DNA of 64,000 nt from Halomonas sp. TA22 (GTDB lineage: Bacteria > Pseudomonadota > Gammaproteobacteria > Pseudomonadales > Halomonadaceae), in NCBI RefSeq assembly GCF_013009075.1, contig NZ_CP053108.1, forward strand, positions 2,870,517-2,934,516. The letters are read 5' to 3'. The notes beneath the pieces are model-generated. The model saw nothing but the letters and a program-made list of their open reading frames with translations, did no database searches and was not told the DNA's origin. The stretch's first letter is position 1; every line of letters starts with the position of its first letter. The position numbers and the translations under genes are program-made. Of the stretch, positions 37,237 to 46,260 are shown piece after piece.

Positions 37237-37776
37237 ATCAAGCGGAATACTCAACGCGGGCGTCCCCAAGACAAGCGCCCCCCAATGAACGAGCGTATCA
37301 GCGAAGACGAAGTCCGTCTTATTGGCGCCGAGGGTGAGCAGTTGGGTGTCGTGCCCACCAGTGAAGCCCTCGAGCAGGCGGAAGCCGCTGGTATGGACCT
37401 CGTACAGATATCCAACGCCGATCCGATCGTCTGCAAGATCATGGATTACGGCAAATTCGTCTTCGAGCAGAAGAAGCAGAAGTCTGCTCAGAAGAAGAAG
37501 ACCAAGCAGATCCAGGTCAAGGAAGTCAAATTCCGTCCTGGCACCGACGAGGGCGATTATCAGGTCAAGTTGAAGAACCTGATTCGTTTCCTGGAAGGTG
37601 GCGACAAGGGCAAGGTTACGCTACGCTTTCGCGGTCGTGAGATGGCACACCAGGATATCGGCCGCAAGCTGATGGAGCGTGTTGCCGCCGATCTCGACGA
37701 GCTGGCGAATGTGGAGTCCTTCCCCAAGATGGAAGGGCGCCAGATGATCATGATTCTTGCCCCCAAGAAGAAGTGA
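37237..37776 (+). CDS. infC: Translation initiation factor IF-3, starting at AUC
   Basis: IF-3 binds the 30S subunit, prevents premature joining of 50S and checks the start codon. The ATG at 37285 would give only 163 residues, lacks a ribosome binding site (it follows a run of C) and removes the conserved basic N-terminus. The codon ATC at 37237 has GGAG eight bases upstream and gives 179 residues, beginning with [15 protein letters not shown], against 180 in E. coli. E. coli infC uses the rare start AUU, which lets IF-3 repress its own translation. AUC would serve the same purpose here. The linker region is lysine-rich, as usual. Confidence 0.93.
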   Translation: MKRNTQRGRPQDKRPPMNERISEDEVRLIGAEGEQLGVVPTSEALEQAEAAGMDLVQISNADPIVCKIMDYGKFVFEQKKQKSAQKKKTKQIQVKEVKFRPGTDEGDYQVKLKNLIRFLEGGDKGKVTLRFRGREMAHQDIGRKLMERVAADLDELANVESFPKMEGRQMIMILAPKKK

Positions 37777-37794
37777 CCCGCGGGCAGGTTAACG

Positions 37795-37830
37795 GGTAAG
37801 CGAGCCTACCTAGCGCAGGCTTGGCTTACC
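37795..37830 (+). promoter_or_regulatory. Long hairpin in the infC-rpmI interval
   Basis: GGTAAGC pairs with GCTTACC, and inside it AGCCT pairs with AGGCT, giving a 12-bp interrupted stem between infC and rpmI. A short T-containing stretch (GGGTTTTCTG) follows. In E. coli, ribosomal protein L20 represses rpmI-rplT by binding structured RNA upstream of rpmI. This hairpin is a candidate for that role, or for partial termination. Confidence 0.5.
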
Positions 37831-37870
37831 GGCCTTGGGTTTTCTGAAAATATCGAGCGGAGTTTTTCTC

Positions 37871-38065
37871 GTGCCGAAAATCAAGAGTAACAGTGGCGCT
37901 GCAAAGCGCTTCAAGAAGACCGCTAATGGCTTCAAGCACAAGCAGTCTTTCCGTAGCCACATCCTGACCAAGAAGTCCACCAAGCGGAAGCGTCACCTGC
38001 GTGGAATGAAACAGGTACACGAAGCTGACAAGGCACTGATTCAGCGCATGCTGCCGAATCTGTAA
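37871..38065 (+). CDS. rpmI: 50S ribosomal protein L35
   Basis: A 64-residue basic protein of the large ribosomal subunit: [20 protein letters not shown] at the start and [21 protein letters not shown] at the end. It starts at GTG, with GGAG eight bases upstream. A longer frame upstream lacks L35 character. It is placed between infC and rplT as in E. coli, and a regulatory hairpin precedes it. Confidence 0.97.
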   Translation: MPKIKSNSGAAKRFKKTANGFKHKQSFRSHILTKKSTKRKRHLRGMKQVHEADKALIQRMLPNL

Positions 38066-38099
38066 GCTGGTCGACTACTAATCACGTCAGGAGAAAGCT

Positions 38100-39616
<1,517 letters not shown>

Positions 39617-39653
39617 GCGTCGCTTTGTCCGCTATCAGGAGACAGGATCTTTC

Positions 39654-42032
39654 ATGAAATTTTCCGAACAGTGGCTGCGTCAGTGGGTTGATCCTGACAT
39701 GACGACCCAGGTGTTGGCCGATCAGATCACCATGGCAGGCCTTGAGGTCGATGCTGTGGAGCGTGTGGCGGCAGCGTTCAGCGGCGTGGTGGTGGCCGAG
39801 GTGAGGGAGAAGCGGCCACACCCCGATGCCGACAAGCTAAATGTTTGTCTTGTCGACGATGGCAGTGACGAGCCTGTCCAGGTCGTGTGTGGTGCGCCAA
39901 ATGTCGAAGTGGGCCAGAAGGTGCCTTTTGCACGCGTCGGCGCGCTGTTGCCTGGCGACTTCGCGATCAGGCAGGCCAAGCTGCGTGGTGTCGAGTCGCG
40001 GGGCATGATCTGCTCGGCCTCCGAGCTTGGCATGGCCGAAGAGACCTCCGAGGGTATTCTCGAGCTGCCCTTCACCGCGCCGGTGGGTGATGATTTTCGT
40101 CGCTGGATGGGCCTCGAGGACAGCACCATCGAGGTCGACCTGACCCCCAACCGAGGGGATTGTCTGAGCGTCATGGGGATGGCGCGTGAGGTCGGCGTAC
40201 TCAACCGCCTGGCACTGACCGGGCTCGAGATCGAGGCCGTGCCAGCGACACACGAGCGTACGCTGCCCGTGCAGGTGTTGGATGCCGAGCGTTGTCCGCG
40301 CTATGTTGGCCGCGTGATCACGGGTGTCGACGTCACGGCTGAGACACCATTGTGGATGGTCGAGCGGCTGCGCCGAAGTGGTGTGCGCGCCATCGATCCG
40401 GTCGTGGATGTGACCAATTATGTGATGCTCGAGCTTGGGCAGCCGCTGCACGCCTTTGACCTGGCCAACATTCATGAACGCATCGAGGTGCGCCTGGCAA
40501 CACCTGGCGAACGCCTGGTACTGCTCGATGGCCAGGAGATCGCGCTGCGTGACGATACCCTGGTGATTGCCGATGCGCGTGGCGCCTTGGCCATGGCTGG
40601 TGTCATGGGGGGCGAGCACTCGGGGGTCAATGCCGAGACGCACGATATTTTCCTCGAGTCAGCGTTTTTCTCACCGCTGGCGATCGCTGGCCAGGGACGC
40701 CATTACGGGTTGCATACAGACGCCTCGCACCGCTTCGAGCGTGGTGTCGATCCGCTGCTGGCTCGCCAGGCGGCGGAGCGTGCCACCCAGCTGCTGCTTG
40801 AGATCACCGGTGGGGAGGTTGGCCCGCTGATAGAGGTGGCAAGTGAAGAGCATCTGCCCAAGACGCGCCGTGTCTCGTTGCGCGCGGAGCGCCTGAAGCA
40901 GGCGCTTGGGATGACCATGAGTCCCGCCGATGTGGAGGATATCTTTACGCGTCTTGGGATGCAGGTAGAAGGGCATGCCAAGGGCTGGAACGTGATCGCC
41001 CCGAGCTGGCGCTTCGATATCTCCATCGAGGAGGATCTCATCGAGGAGCTGGCACGTATTCACGGCTACAACCGCTTGCCGGTCCGCCGTCCGGCAGCAC
41101 GACTTGGCCTGCGTGCCGATGACGAAACTCGTCAGCCCTTGGCGCGCATCCGCCGCCAACTGGTGGCGCTTGGGTATCAGGAGGCGATCACCTACAGCTT
41201 CGTGGCACCGGATTTGCAGAAGGCGTTGCATCCCGAGGTGGTATCGCCGACTCTCGCCAACCCTATCTCAAGCGATATGGCGGTGATGCGCTACAGTCTG
41301 TTTCCTGGGCTGATCAAGGCGCTCGAGCACAATCTCAATCGTCAGCAGAGTCGTGTGCGCCTGTTCGAGACGGGATTGGTGTTTCGCGGTGATCTCGATC
41401 AGCTCGAACAGACCGCGATGCTGGGTGCCTTGGTGTGCGGAAGCCGAGACCCCGAAGGGTGGACGGCGAGTCGTGCCAGTGTCGATTTCTTCGATCTGAA
41501 AGGTGATCTCGAGAGCCTGCTGGCTCTGGGCGATGCGTCGGCATGGCGCTTCGAGCCGGCGCAGCACTCGGCGCTACATCCAGGCCAAACGGCACGGCTG
41601 CTCTATCGCGGCGAAGAGGCGGGCTGGATCGGTACCCTGCATCCCGCAGTGCGTAGCCAGCTAGGGCTAAGGCATGATGCGGTATTGTTCGAAGTGCGCC
41701 TAGATGCACTGAGACAGGGTATCTTACCGGTATTCCAGGCGCTGTCGCGTTACCCGGAAGTGCGTCGCGATCTCGCCATGCTGGTGGATGAGGATCAACC
41801 GGTCCAGGCACTGCTCGATTGCCTGCATGAGCAAGCCGGCGAATGGCTGTCCGAACTCAATCTCTTCGATGTCTATCAGGGGCAGGGGGTCGCCGATGGT
41901 CGTAAGAGTGTCGCCTTGGGCTTGACCTGGCAGCATCCTTCGCGCACGCTCAATGACGACGAAATCAATCAGTTAGTTGATGCAATCGTCACCGAGTCTC
42001 GACAACGTCTAGGCGCGGAACTACGAGGGTAG
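39654..42032 (+). CDS. pheT: Phenylalanyl-tRNA synthetase beta subunit
   Basis: A 792-residue subunit with the usual modular layout: an N-terminal EMAP/tRNA-binding domain (about 40-150, GVVVAEVREKRPHPDADKLNVC), B3/B4 editing domain (about 210-370), B5 domain (about 400-475), a catalytic-like core (485-680) and a C-terminal FDX-ACB anticodon-binding domain (700-792, FQALSRYPEVRRDLAMLVDE). It recognises tRNA-Phe and edits mischarged tyrosine. The ATG at 39654 follows AGGAGACAGGATC. Length matches the E. coli protein (795). Confidence 0.97.
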   Translation: MKFSEQWLRQWVDPDMTTQVLADQITMAGLEVDAVERVAAAFSGVVVAEVREKRPHPDADKLNVCLVDDGSDEPVQVVCGAPNVEVGQKVPFARVGALLPGDFAIRQAKLRGVESRGMICSASELGMAEETSEGILELPFTAPVGDDFRRWMGLEDSTIEVDLTPNRGDCLSVMGMAREVGVLNRLALTGLEIEAVPATHERTLPVQVLDAERCPRYVGRVITGVDVTAETPLWMVERLRRSGVRAIDPVVDVTNYVMLELGQPLHAFDLANIHERIEVRLATPGERLVLLDGQEIALRDDTLVIADARGALAMAGVMGGEHSGVNAETHDIFLESAFFSPLAIAGQGRHYGLHTDASHRFERGVDPLLARQAAERATQLLLEITGGEVGPLIEVASEEHLPKTRRVSLRAERLKQALGMTMSPADVEDIFTRLGMQVEGHAKGWNVIAPSWRFDISIEEDLIEELARIHGYNRLPVRRPAARLGLRADDETRQPLARIRRQLVALGYQEAITYSFVAPDLQKALHPEVVSPTLANPISSDMAVMRYSLFPGLIKALEHNLNRQQSRVRLFETGLVFRGDLDQLEQTAMLGALVCGSRDPEGWTASRASVDFFDLKGDLESLLALGDASAWRFEPAQHSALHPGQTARLLYRGEEAGWIGTLHPAVRSQLGLRHDAVLFEVRLDALRQGILPVFQALSRYPEVRRDLAMLVDEDQPVQALLDCLHEQAGEWLSELNLFDVYQGQGVADGRKSVALGLTWQHPSRTLNDDEINQLVDAIVTESRQRLGAELRG

Positions 42033-42080
42033 CGTCATTCGACGCTTGGGATTGCGACTGTCCACCACGAGGGGAACATC

Positions 42081-42386
42081 ATGGGGGCGTTGACCAAGGC
42101 AGAATTGGCAGAGCACCTGCACGTTGAACTAGGCCTATCCAAGCGTGAGGCCAAGACGATGGTAGAGGCTTTTTTCGAGGAAATCCGCGGCTGCCTGCGT
42201 GAAAACGAACAGGTCAAGTTGTCCGGTTTCGGCAACTTCGATCTGCGCGACAAGCGCGAGCGGCCGGGGCGCAATCCCAAAACGGGGGAAGAGATTCCCA
42301 TTTCTGCCAGGCGAGTCGTCACCTTTCGTCCCGGACAGAAGCTCAAGAGTCGGGTCGAAGGCTTCGAGGGGACACCCGATATCTGA
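42081..42386 (+). CDS. ihfA: Integration host factor alpha subunit
   Basis: A 101-residue HU/IHF-family DNA-bending protein. It has [22 protein letters not shown], the beta-arm with [23 protein letters not shown] including the intercalating proline, and [18 protein letters not shown]. It forms a heterodimer with IhfB, encoded elsewhere. Position directly after pheT is conserved in gammaproteobacteria. A clear terminator follows. Confidence 0.97.
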   Translation: MGALTKAELAEHLHVELGLSKREAKTMVEAFFEEIRGCLRENEQVKLSGFGNFDLRDKRERPGRNPKTGEEIPISARRVVTFRPGQKLKSRVEGFEGTPDI

Positions 42387-42419
42387 GCCTTCAACCCTTG
42401 AAGGCTGGTGTTGAAATGA

Positions 42420-42452
42420 CGATACCCCGCCCTGGCGGGGTATCGTTTTTTT
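42420..42452 (+). terminator. Terminator after ihfA
   Basis: CGATACCCCGCC pairs with GGCGGGGTATCG across a minimal loop and is followed by seven T. It closes the thrS-ihfA block. Confidence 0.93.
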
Positions 42453-42472
42453 GCTTGCCGCTTGTCACATGG

Positions 42473-42682
42473 CTAGACGCCGCCAGCGCTCTCCATCAGG
42501 TAGGTGATCACTACCTTGAAGAGGTAGCCCAGCATGCCGGCGCCAAGCACCAGGAACAGCATCAGTGTGCCGAACTTGCCGGCTTTTGACTTGCGGGCCA
42601 GGTCGAAAATGATGAAACACATGAAAAGCATCAGACCGCCGATGAGTAGCGGGGTGACCCATCCGTCAATGATCTCCTGCAT
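42473..42682 (-). CDS. DUF2788 small membrane protein
   Basis: A 69-residue protein with two membrane helices, LLIGGLMLFMCFIIFDLA and LMLFLVLGAGMLGYLFKVVI, separated by RKSKAGKFG. It fits the DUF2788 family of small inner-membrane proteins, function unknown. The ATG at 42682 has GGGAG five bases upstream; a frame opening 75 bases earlier lacks one. It is convergent with ihfA. Confidence 0.75.
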   Translation of the reverse strand: MQEIIDGWVTPLLIGGLMLFMCFIIFDLARKSKAGKFGTLMLFLVLGAGMLGYLFKVVITYLMESAGGV

Positions 42683-42851
42683 GGCTGCTCCCTGAGGCCA
42701 AAGCGCCATTATAACCGTCGTGTGTCGACAGTGCAGCGCTTCGAGACTAGATGGCACATGCTCTTAGGAGAGAAGAACTTGCTGCTCACTGATACGGCAA
42801 GCGCACGGGTTATGCTAGTATCCGACTAAATTTCCCAAGCAAAGCAAGGCC

Positions 42852-43316
42852 ATGTCTAAACTCAAGATATTCGTAGGCACCATGTATGGCGGCGCACTGG
42901 ATGTCGCCGATCAGGTCAAGCCGCTATTCGAGCAGGCGGGCTATCAGGTCGAGATACTGGAGCAGCCGACACTGGATGATCTGATCGATGACGCCCCCGA
43001 TCTGGCACTGTTCTGCGTCTCCACGACGGGAAGCGGTGACTACCCGGGGGGGCTCGTGCCGCTGACGCGGGCGCTGAATGATCGAAGCCCTTCGCTTGCA
43101 TCGCTTCGCTATGGCGTGATTGCCTTGGGCGATAGTTCCTATGGCGATACCTTTTGCGGTGCTGGGCGTAGTCTGGATGCGCTTCTTCATGAGTTGGGTG
43201 CCCAGCGGCTTGGCGAGCGCCTGGAAGTGGACGCCATGGAGACCTTCATGGCCGATGATGCCGCGTTGCCGTGGGCCGAGGCGTGGATCGAAGAACAACG
43301 GTTGAAGGTCGATTGA
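42852..43316 (+). CDS. Flavodoxin-domain protein (MioC-like)
   Basis: A 154-residue FMN-binding flavodoxin. The phosphate loop is VGTMYGGALDVAD (residues 8-20), and the flavin-flanking loops are STTGSGDYPGG and GDSSYGDTFCGAGRSLD. This short form resembles MioC, or a stand-alone version of the sulfite reductase or nitric-oxide-synthase-type flavodoxin domain, and would carry electrons between a reductase and an unknown partner. It is followed two bases after its stop by a membrane protein gene, probably co-transcribed. Confidence 0.88.
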   Translation: MSKLKIFVGTMYGGALDVADQVKPLFEQAGYQVEILEQPTLDDLIDDAPDLALFCVSTTGSGDYPGGLVPLTRALNDRSPSLASLRYGVIALGDSSYGDTFCGAGRSLDALLHELGAQRLGERLEVDAMETFMADDAALPWAEAWIEEQRLKVD

Positions 43317-43317
43317 C

Positions 43318-43683
43318 GTGGCGACAGCGAATCCGCAACGCCTGAGTGTGATGCTTGGCCTGCTGGCGGTGTTTCTGGCCTCCTTGCCTCGCTACCTGGC
43401 AGGCGGGCATGAGACCCGACTATCGCTGATACTGATGATGGCCGCAGTGGTGACGGCAGTGGTCATCGTTCATTGGCGCCTGCTCTCTTCCGAGGGCAAG
43501 CGACGCACGCCCGGTCTGTTGAAGCGCTTGGGATTGTCTCTTCTGGCCGGCCTTGCGGCCATGAGCCTCTGGCACGCCTTGTTCAGTGCCTGGGTGGGGT
43601 GGGAGATCGCTCTCTCGCATGGCGCGACCCTTGGGCTTCTCCTGCATGTCATGGTGCTGTGGTGGCGGCGCGAGCCTGAATGA
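43318..43683 (+). CDS. Small four-helix membrane protein of unknown function
   Basis: A 121-residue protein with about four hydrophobic segments (MLGLLAVFLASLPRYLAG, LILMMAAVVTAVVIVHW, LGLSLLAGLAAMSLWHALF, ATLGLLLHVMVLWW). It starts at GTG next to the flavodoxin stop, so translation is probably coupled. I do not recognise a family. It may be a membrane partner of the flavodoxin, which is only a guess from position. Confidence 0.65.
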   Translation: MATANPQRLSVMLGLLAVFLASLPRYLAGGHETRLSLILMMAAVVTAVVIVHWRLLSSEGKRRTPGLLKRLGLSLLAGLAAMSLWHALFSAWVGWEIALSHGATLGLLLHVMVLWWRREPE

Positions 43684-43690
43684 AATCGAA

Positions 43691-43716
43691 AAAAACGCCC
43701 CGAAAGGGGCGTTTTT
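43691..43716. terminator. Bidirectional terminator between the membrane protein gene and ppnN
   Basis: AAAAACGCCCC pairs with GGGGCGTTTTT around a GAAA tetraloop. It serves the flavodoxin operon on the plus strand and ppnN on the minus strand. Confidence 0.95.
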
Positions 43717-43728
43717 GGCGTAAGGCGG

Positions 43729-45093
43729 CTACTGCAGTACGTAGCAAGGGATGTAGCGGGTGCCCGGCAGTTTCATCCGCCCCTGGGCGACGAAGGAGTT
43801 GAGCAGGTCATCAAGGCGAGTCATCAGCTCTGGCTCGGCATGCAAGCGGAAAGGGCCGTGCGCCTCAATGGCGAGAATGCCCGGCTCCTTGACGTTGCCC
43901 GCGACGATCCCGGAGAAGGCGCGCCTGAGATTGGCGGCCAGCTCGTGTACCGGCTGGCCGTGATGTAGCGCAAGTCCGGCCATCGCTTCGTGGGTCGGTT
44001 CGAAGGGTTCCTGGAAGTTGCGCTGGATATTCAGGCGCCAGTTATAGTAGAAGGCGTCGTGATGCGTGCGCCGGAAGGTGGTGACCTCATCGATCCCGTA
44101 ACGCATGGTACGAGCGACGCCCTCGGGATCGTCGATATGGACGCGATAGAGCTCCCGGACCTCCTCGCCAAGGGTATAGACGAGAAATTCATCGATGCGC
44201 TTGAAGTAGTCGGCCGAGCTGGCCGGGCCAGTGAACACCACCGGGAAGGGCATCTCCCGGTTGTCGGGATGCAGCAGGATGCCGAGCAGGTAGAGAATCT
44301 CTTCGGCGGTTCCTACGCCACCGGGGAAGACGATGATGCCGTGAGCGACGCGCACGAAGGCCTCCAGGCGCTTCTCGATGTCGGGCATGATCACCAGTTC
44401 GTTGACGATCGGGTTGGGCGATTCGGCGGCAATAATTCCAGGCTCGGAGATGCCAAGATAGCGCCCATGCCTGCGGCGCTGCTTGGCATGGGCCACGTTG
44501 GCTCCCTTCATTGGCCCCTTCATGGCCCCAGGCCCGCAGCCGGTGCAGATATCCATTTCGCGTAGCCCGAGGTGATAGCCAACGTCCTTGGTATATTCAT
44601 ACTCCTCGCGGGAGATCGAGTGTCCTCCCCAGCAGACCACTAGGCTGGGGTCGCGGGAGGGCTGCAGGGCGCCGGCCTTGCGCAGGATATGGAAAATGGC
44701 ATTGGTGGTCCCCTCGCCAGTGTCCAAATCGAAACGCTTCTGGGTCTGGATCTCGTTGTAGACGTAGACGATATCGCGCAGTACCGACGAGAGCAGCTCG
44801 CGTATGCCGCGGATCATCTTGCCATCCACGAAGGCATCGACGGGAGCATTGGTCAGCTTGAGGCGAATGCCGCGATCCTGCTGGATCACTTCGATATCGA
44901 AGTCATGGTAAGTTTCCATGACCTCGCGACCATCGTCGGTGGGATTACCGCAATTGAGCACGGCCAGGGCGCAGCGTCTGAGCAGTTCATGCAGACCGCT
45001 GGTCGACGTGTCGCGCAGCCGGTTGACCTCATGTTGGGAGAGGACTTCCAGGCTGCCCTCCGGCGAGATGATGGTGGAGATGGTTTCTGGCAT
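43729..45093 (-). CDS. ppnN: Nucleotide 5'-monophosphate nucleosidase PpnN (YgdH, LOG family)
   Basis: A 454-residue protein, exactly the length of E. coli PpnN, which cleaves purine and pyrimidine monophosphates to base plus ribose 5-phosphate and is stimulated by (p)ppGpp. The central LOG domain shows WGGHSISREEYEYTKDVGYHLGLREMDI, GCGPGAMKGPMKGA and the catalytic PGGVGTAEEILYLLGI motif. The N- and C-terminal extensions are those of the long PpnN type. The ATG at 45093 is chosen for AGGA eight bases upstream, over one 18 bases earlier. Confidence 0.93.
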   Translation of the reverse strand: MPETISTIISPEGSLEVLSQHEVNRLRDTSTSGLHELLRRCALAVLNCGNPTDDGREVMETYHDFDIEVIQQDRGIRLKLTNAPVDAFVDGKMIRGIRELLSSVLRDIVYVYNEIQTQKRFDLDTGEGTTNAIFHILRKAGALQPSRDPSLVVCWGGHSISREEYEYTKDVGYHLGLREMDICTGCGPGAMKGPMKGANVAHAKQRRRHGRYLGISEPGIIAAESPNPIVNELVIMPDIEKRLEAFVRVAHGIIVFPGGVGTAEEILYLLGILLHPDNREMPFPVVFTGPASSADYFKRIDEFLVYTLGEEVRELYRVHIDDPEGVARTMRYGIDEVTTFRRTHHDAFYYNWRLNIQRNFQEPFEPTHEAMAGLALHHGQPVHELAANLRRAFSGIVAGNVKEPGILAIEAHGPFRLHAEPELMTRLDDLLNSFVAQGRMKLPGTRYIPCYVLQ

Positions 45094-45258
45094 GGAGGCT
45101 TTCCTTGTCATGCTGCGTCGTGTCTATTGAGGGCGATGCTAACATCTAACATGGTTGCCGGTAATGCCGTAGCGCTGCGTAACTGGCTGAAATCTGTTAG
45201 AATCGCAGACATGTGATTCGACACTTCTTTCCATCGCCAGTGAGCCAGCCGCTGCGCC

Positions 45259-46182
45259 ATGTTCAACGCTCAGTACTTTCGTACCTTTATCACGCTGGTC
45301 GAAACCGGCAGCTTTACGCAGACGGCGCGTCGCCTCGACATGACGCAGCCCGGGGTCAGCCAGCATATTCGCAAGCTCGAGCAGTATCTCGATAAATCAC
45401 TGCTCAACCGCTTCGGCCGGAAGTTCACCTTGACCGAGGAGGGCCGGCGTACCCATGAGTATGCAATCAAGCTCTTTGCGGAGCACGAGCACTTCCGCCA
45501 CTCCCTGGATAACGACTCCCTCGACTCCGGCGAGTGCCGAATCGCCTCGCCCGGAAGTGTGGGCGGGATGTTCTACCCCTTTCTGCTCAGCTATCAGCAG
45601 ATGTATTCCGGGCTTACGGTGAGCTACAGCTTTGCCTTCAATCATGAGATCGTTCAGGGCCTGCTAGCCGGTCATTACGATCTGGGAATCGTGACCGAAC
45701 TCTCCAAGCATCCCGATCTACGCTTCGAGCCCTGGCATCAGGAGCCGTTGTGCTTATTGGTGCCTGCGGACTTTACCGGCACCACGCTCAATGATCTGAC
45801 CGGGCTTGGCTTTATGAACTACTCTGACGGCATCCATCACGCCAGTCTGGTGCTACGGGCCAATTTCCCCGATGAATTCCGCGGCATGAACCGCTTGCCG
45901 CTGCAGGGCTTTACCAATGAGGTCTCGCTGGTACTCGACGCCGTGGCGCGTGGCTTGGGTTTTACCGTGGTGCCTCGTCTGGTGCTTGAGACTTCGCCTT
46001 GGCAGCGCCAAGTCAAGGAGTTGATGCTGCCGCATACGGTGCATGAGACGTTGCACGTGGTCACCCAGGCTGGCAAGGAGACGCCGCGGCGTTATGCCAA
46101 GCTGCTCGAGGATTTCCGCGAACAGCGTCGCCAGACGCTCTATGGCTACGCTCAGGAGCCTGATTTCGACCCCGAGCGGTAA
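45259..46182 (+). CDS. LysR-family transcriptional regulator
   Basis: A 307-residue LysR regulator. The N-terminal winged helix (FRTFITLVETGSFTQTARRLDMTQPGVSQHIRKLEQYL) is followed by a periplasmic-binding-protein-like effector domain from about residue 90. The gene faces away from ppnN and is convergent with gcvP. It is not a close match to GcvA in the parts I can judge. Target and ligand are unknown. No strong ribosome binding site precedes the ATG. Confidence 0.9.
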   Translation: MFNAQYFRTFITLVETGSFTQTARRLDMTQPGVSQHIRKLEQYLDKSLLNRFGRKFTLTEEGRRTHEYAIKLFAEHEHFRHSLDNDSLDSGECRIASPGSVGGMFYPFLLSYQQMYSGLTVSYSFAFNHEIVQGLLAGHYDLGIVTELSKHPDLRFEPWHQEPLCLLVPADFTGTTLNDLTGLGFMNYSDGIHHASLVLRANFPDEFRGMNRLPLQGFTNEVSLVLDAVARGLGFTVVPRLVLETSPWQRQVKELMLPHTVHETLHVVTQAGKETPRRYAKLLEDFREQRRQTLYGYAQEPDFDPER

Positions 46183-46199
46183 CGAATGAGACAGCCAAC

Positions 46200-46227
46200 A
46201 AAAGCCCCGGCATCTGCCGGGGCTTTT
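46200..46227. terminator. Bidirectional terminator between lysR and gcvP
   Basis: AAAAGCCCCGGCA and its exact complement flank a TC loop, giving a 13-bp stem ending in A- and T-runs. It serves both convergent genes. Confidence 0.93.
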
Positions 46228-46260
46228 CGTTGCTTTGTCGTGTGACTTCGACTCGCAATT

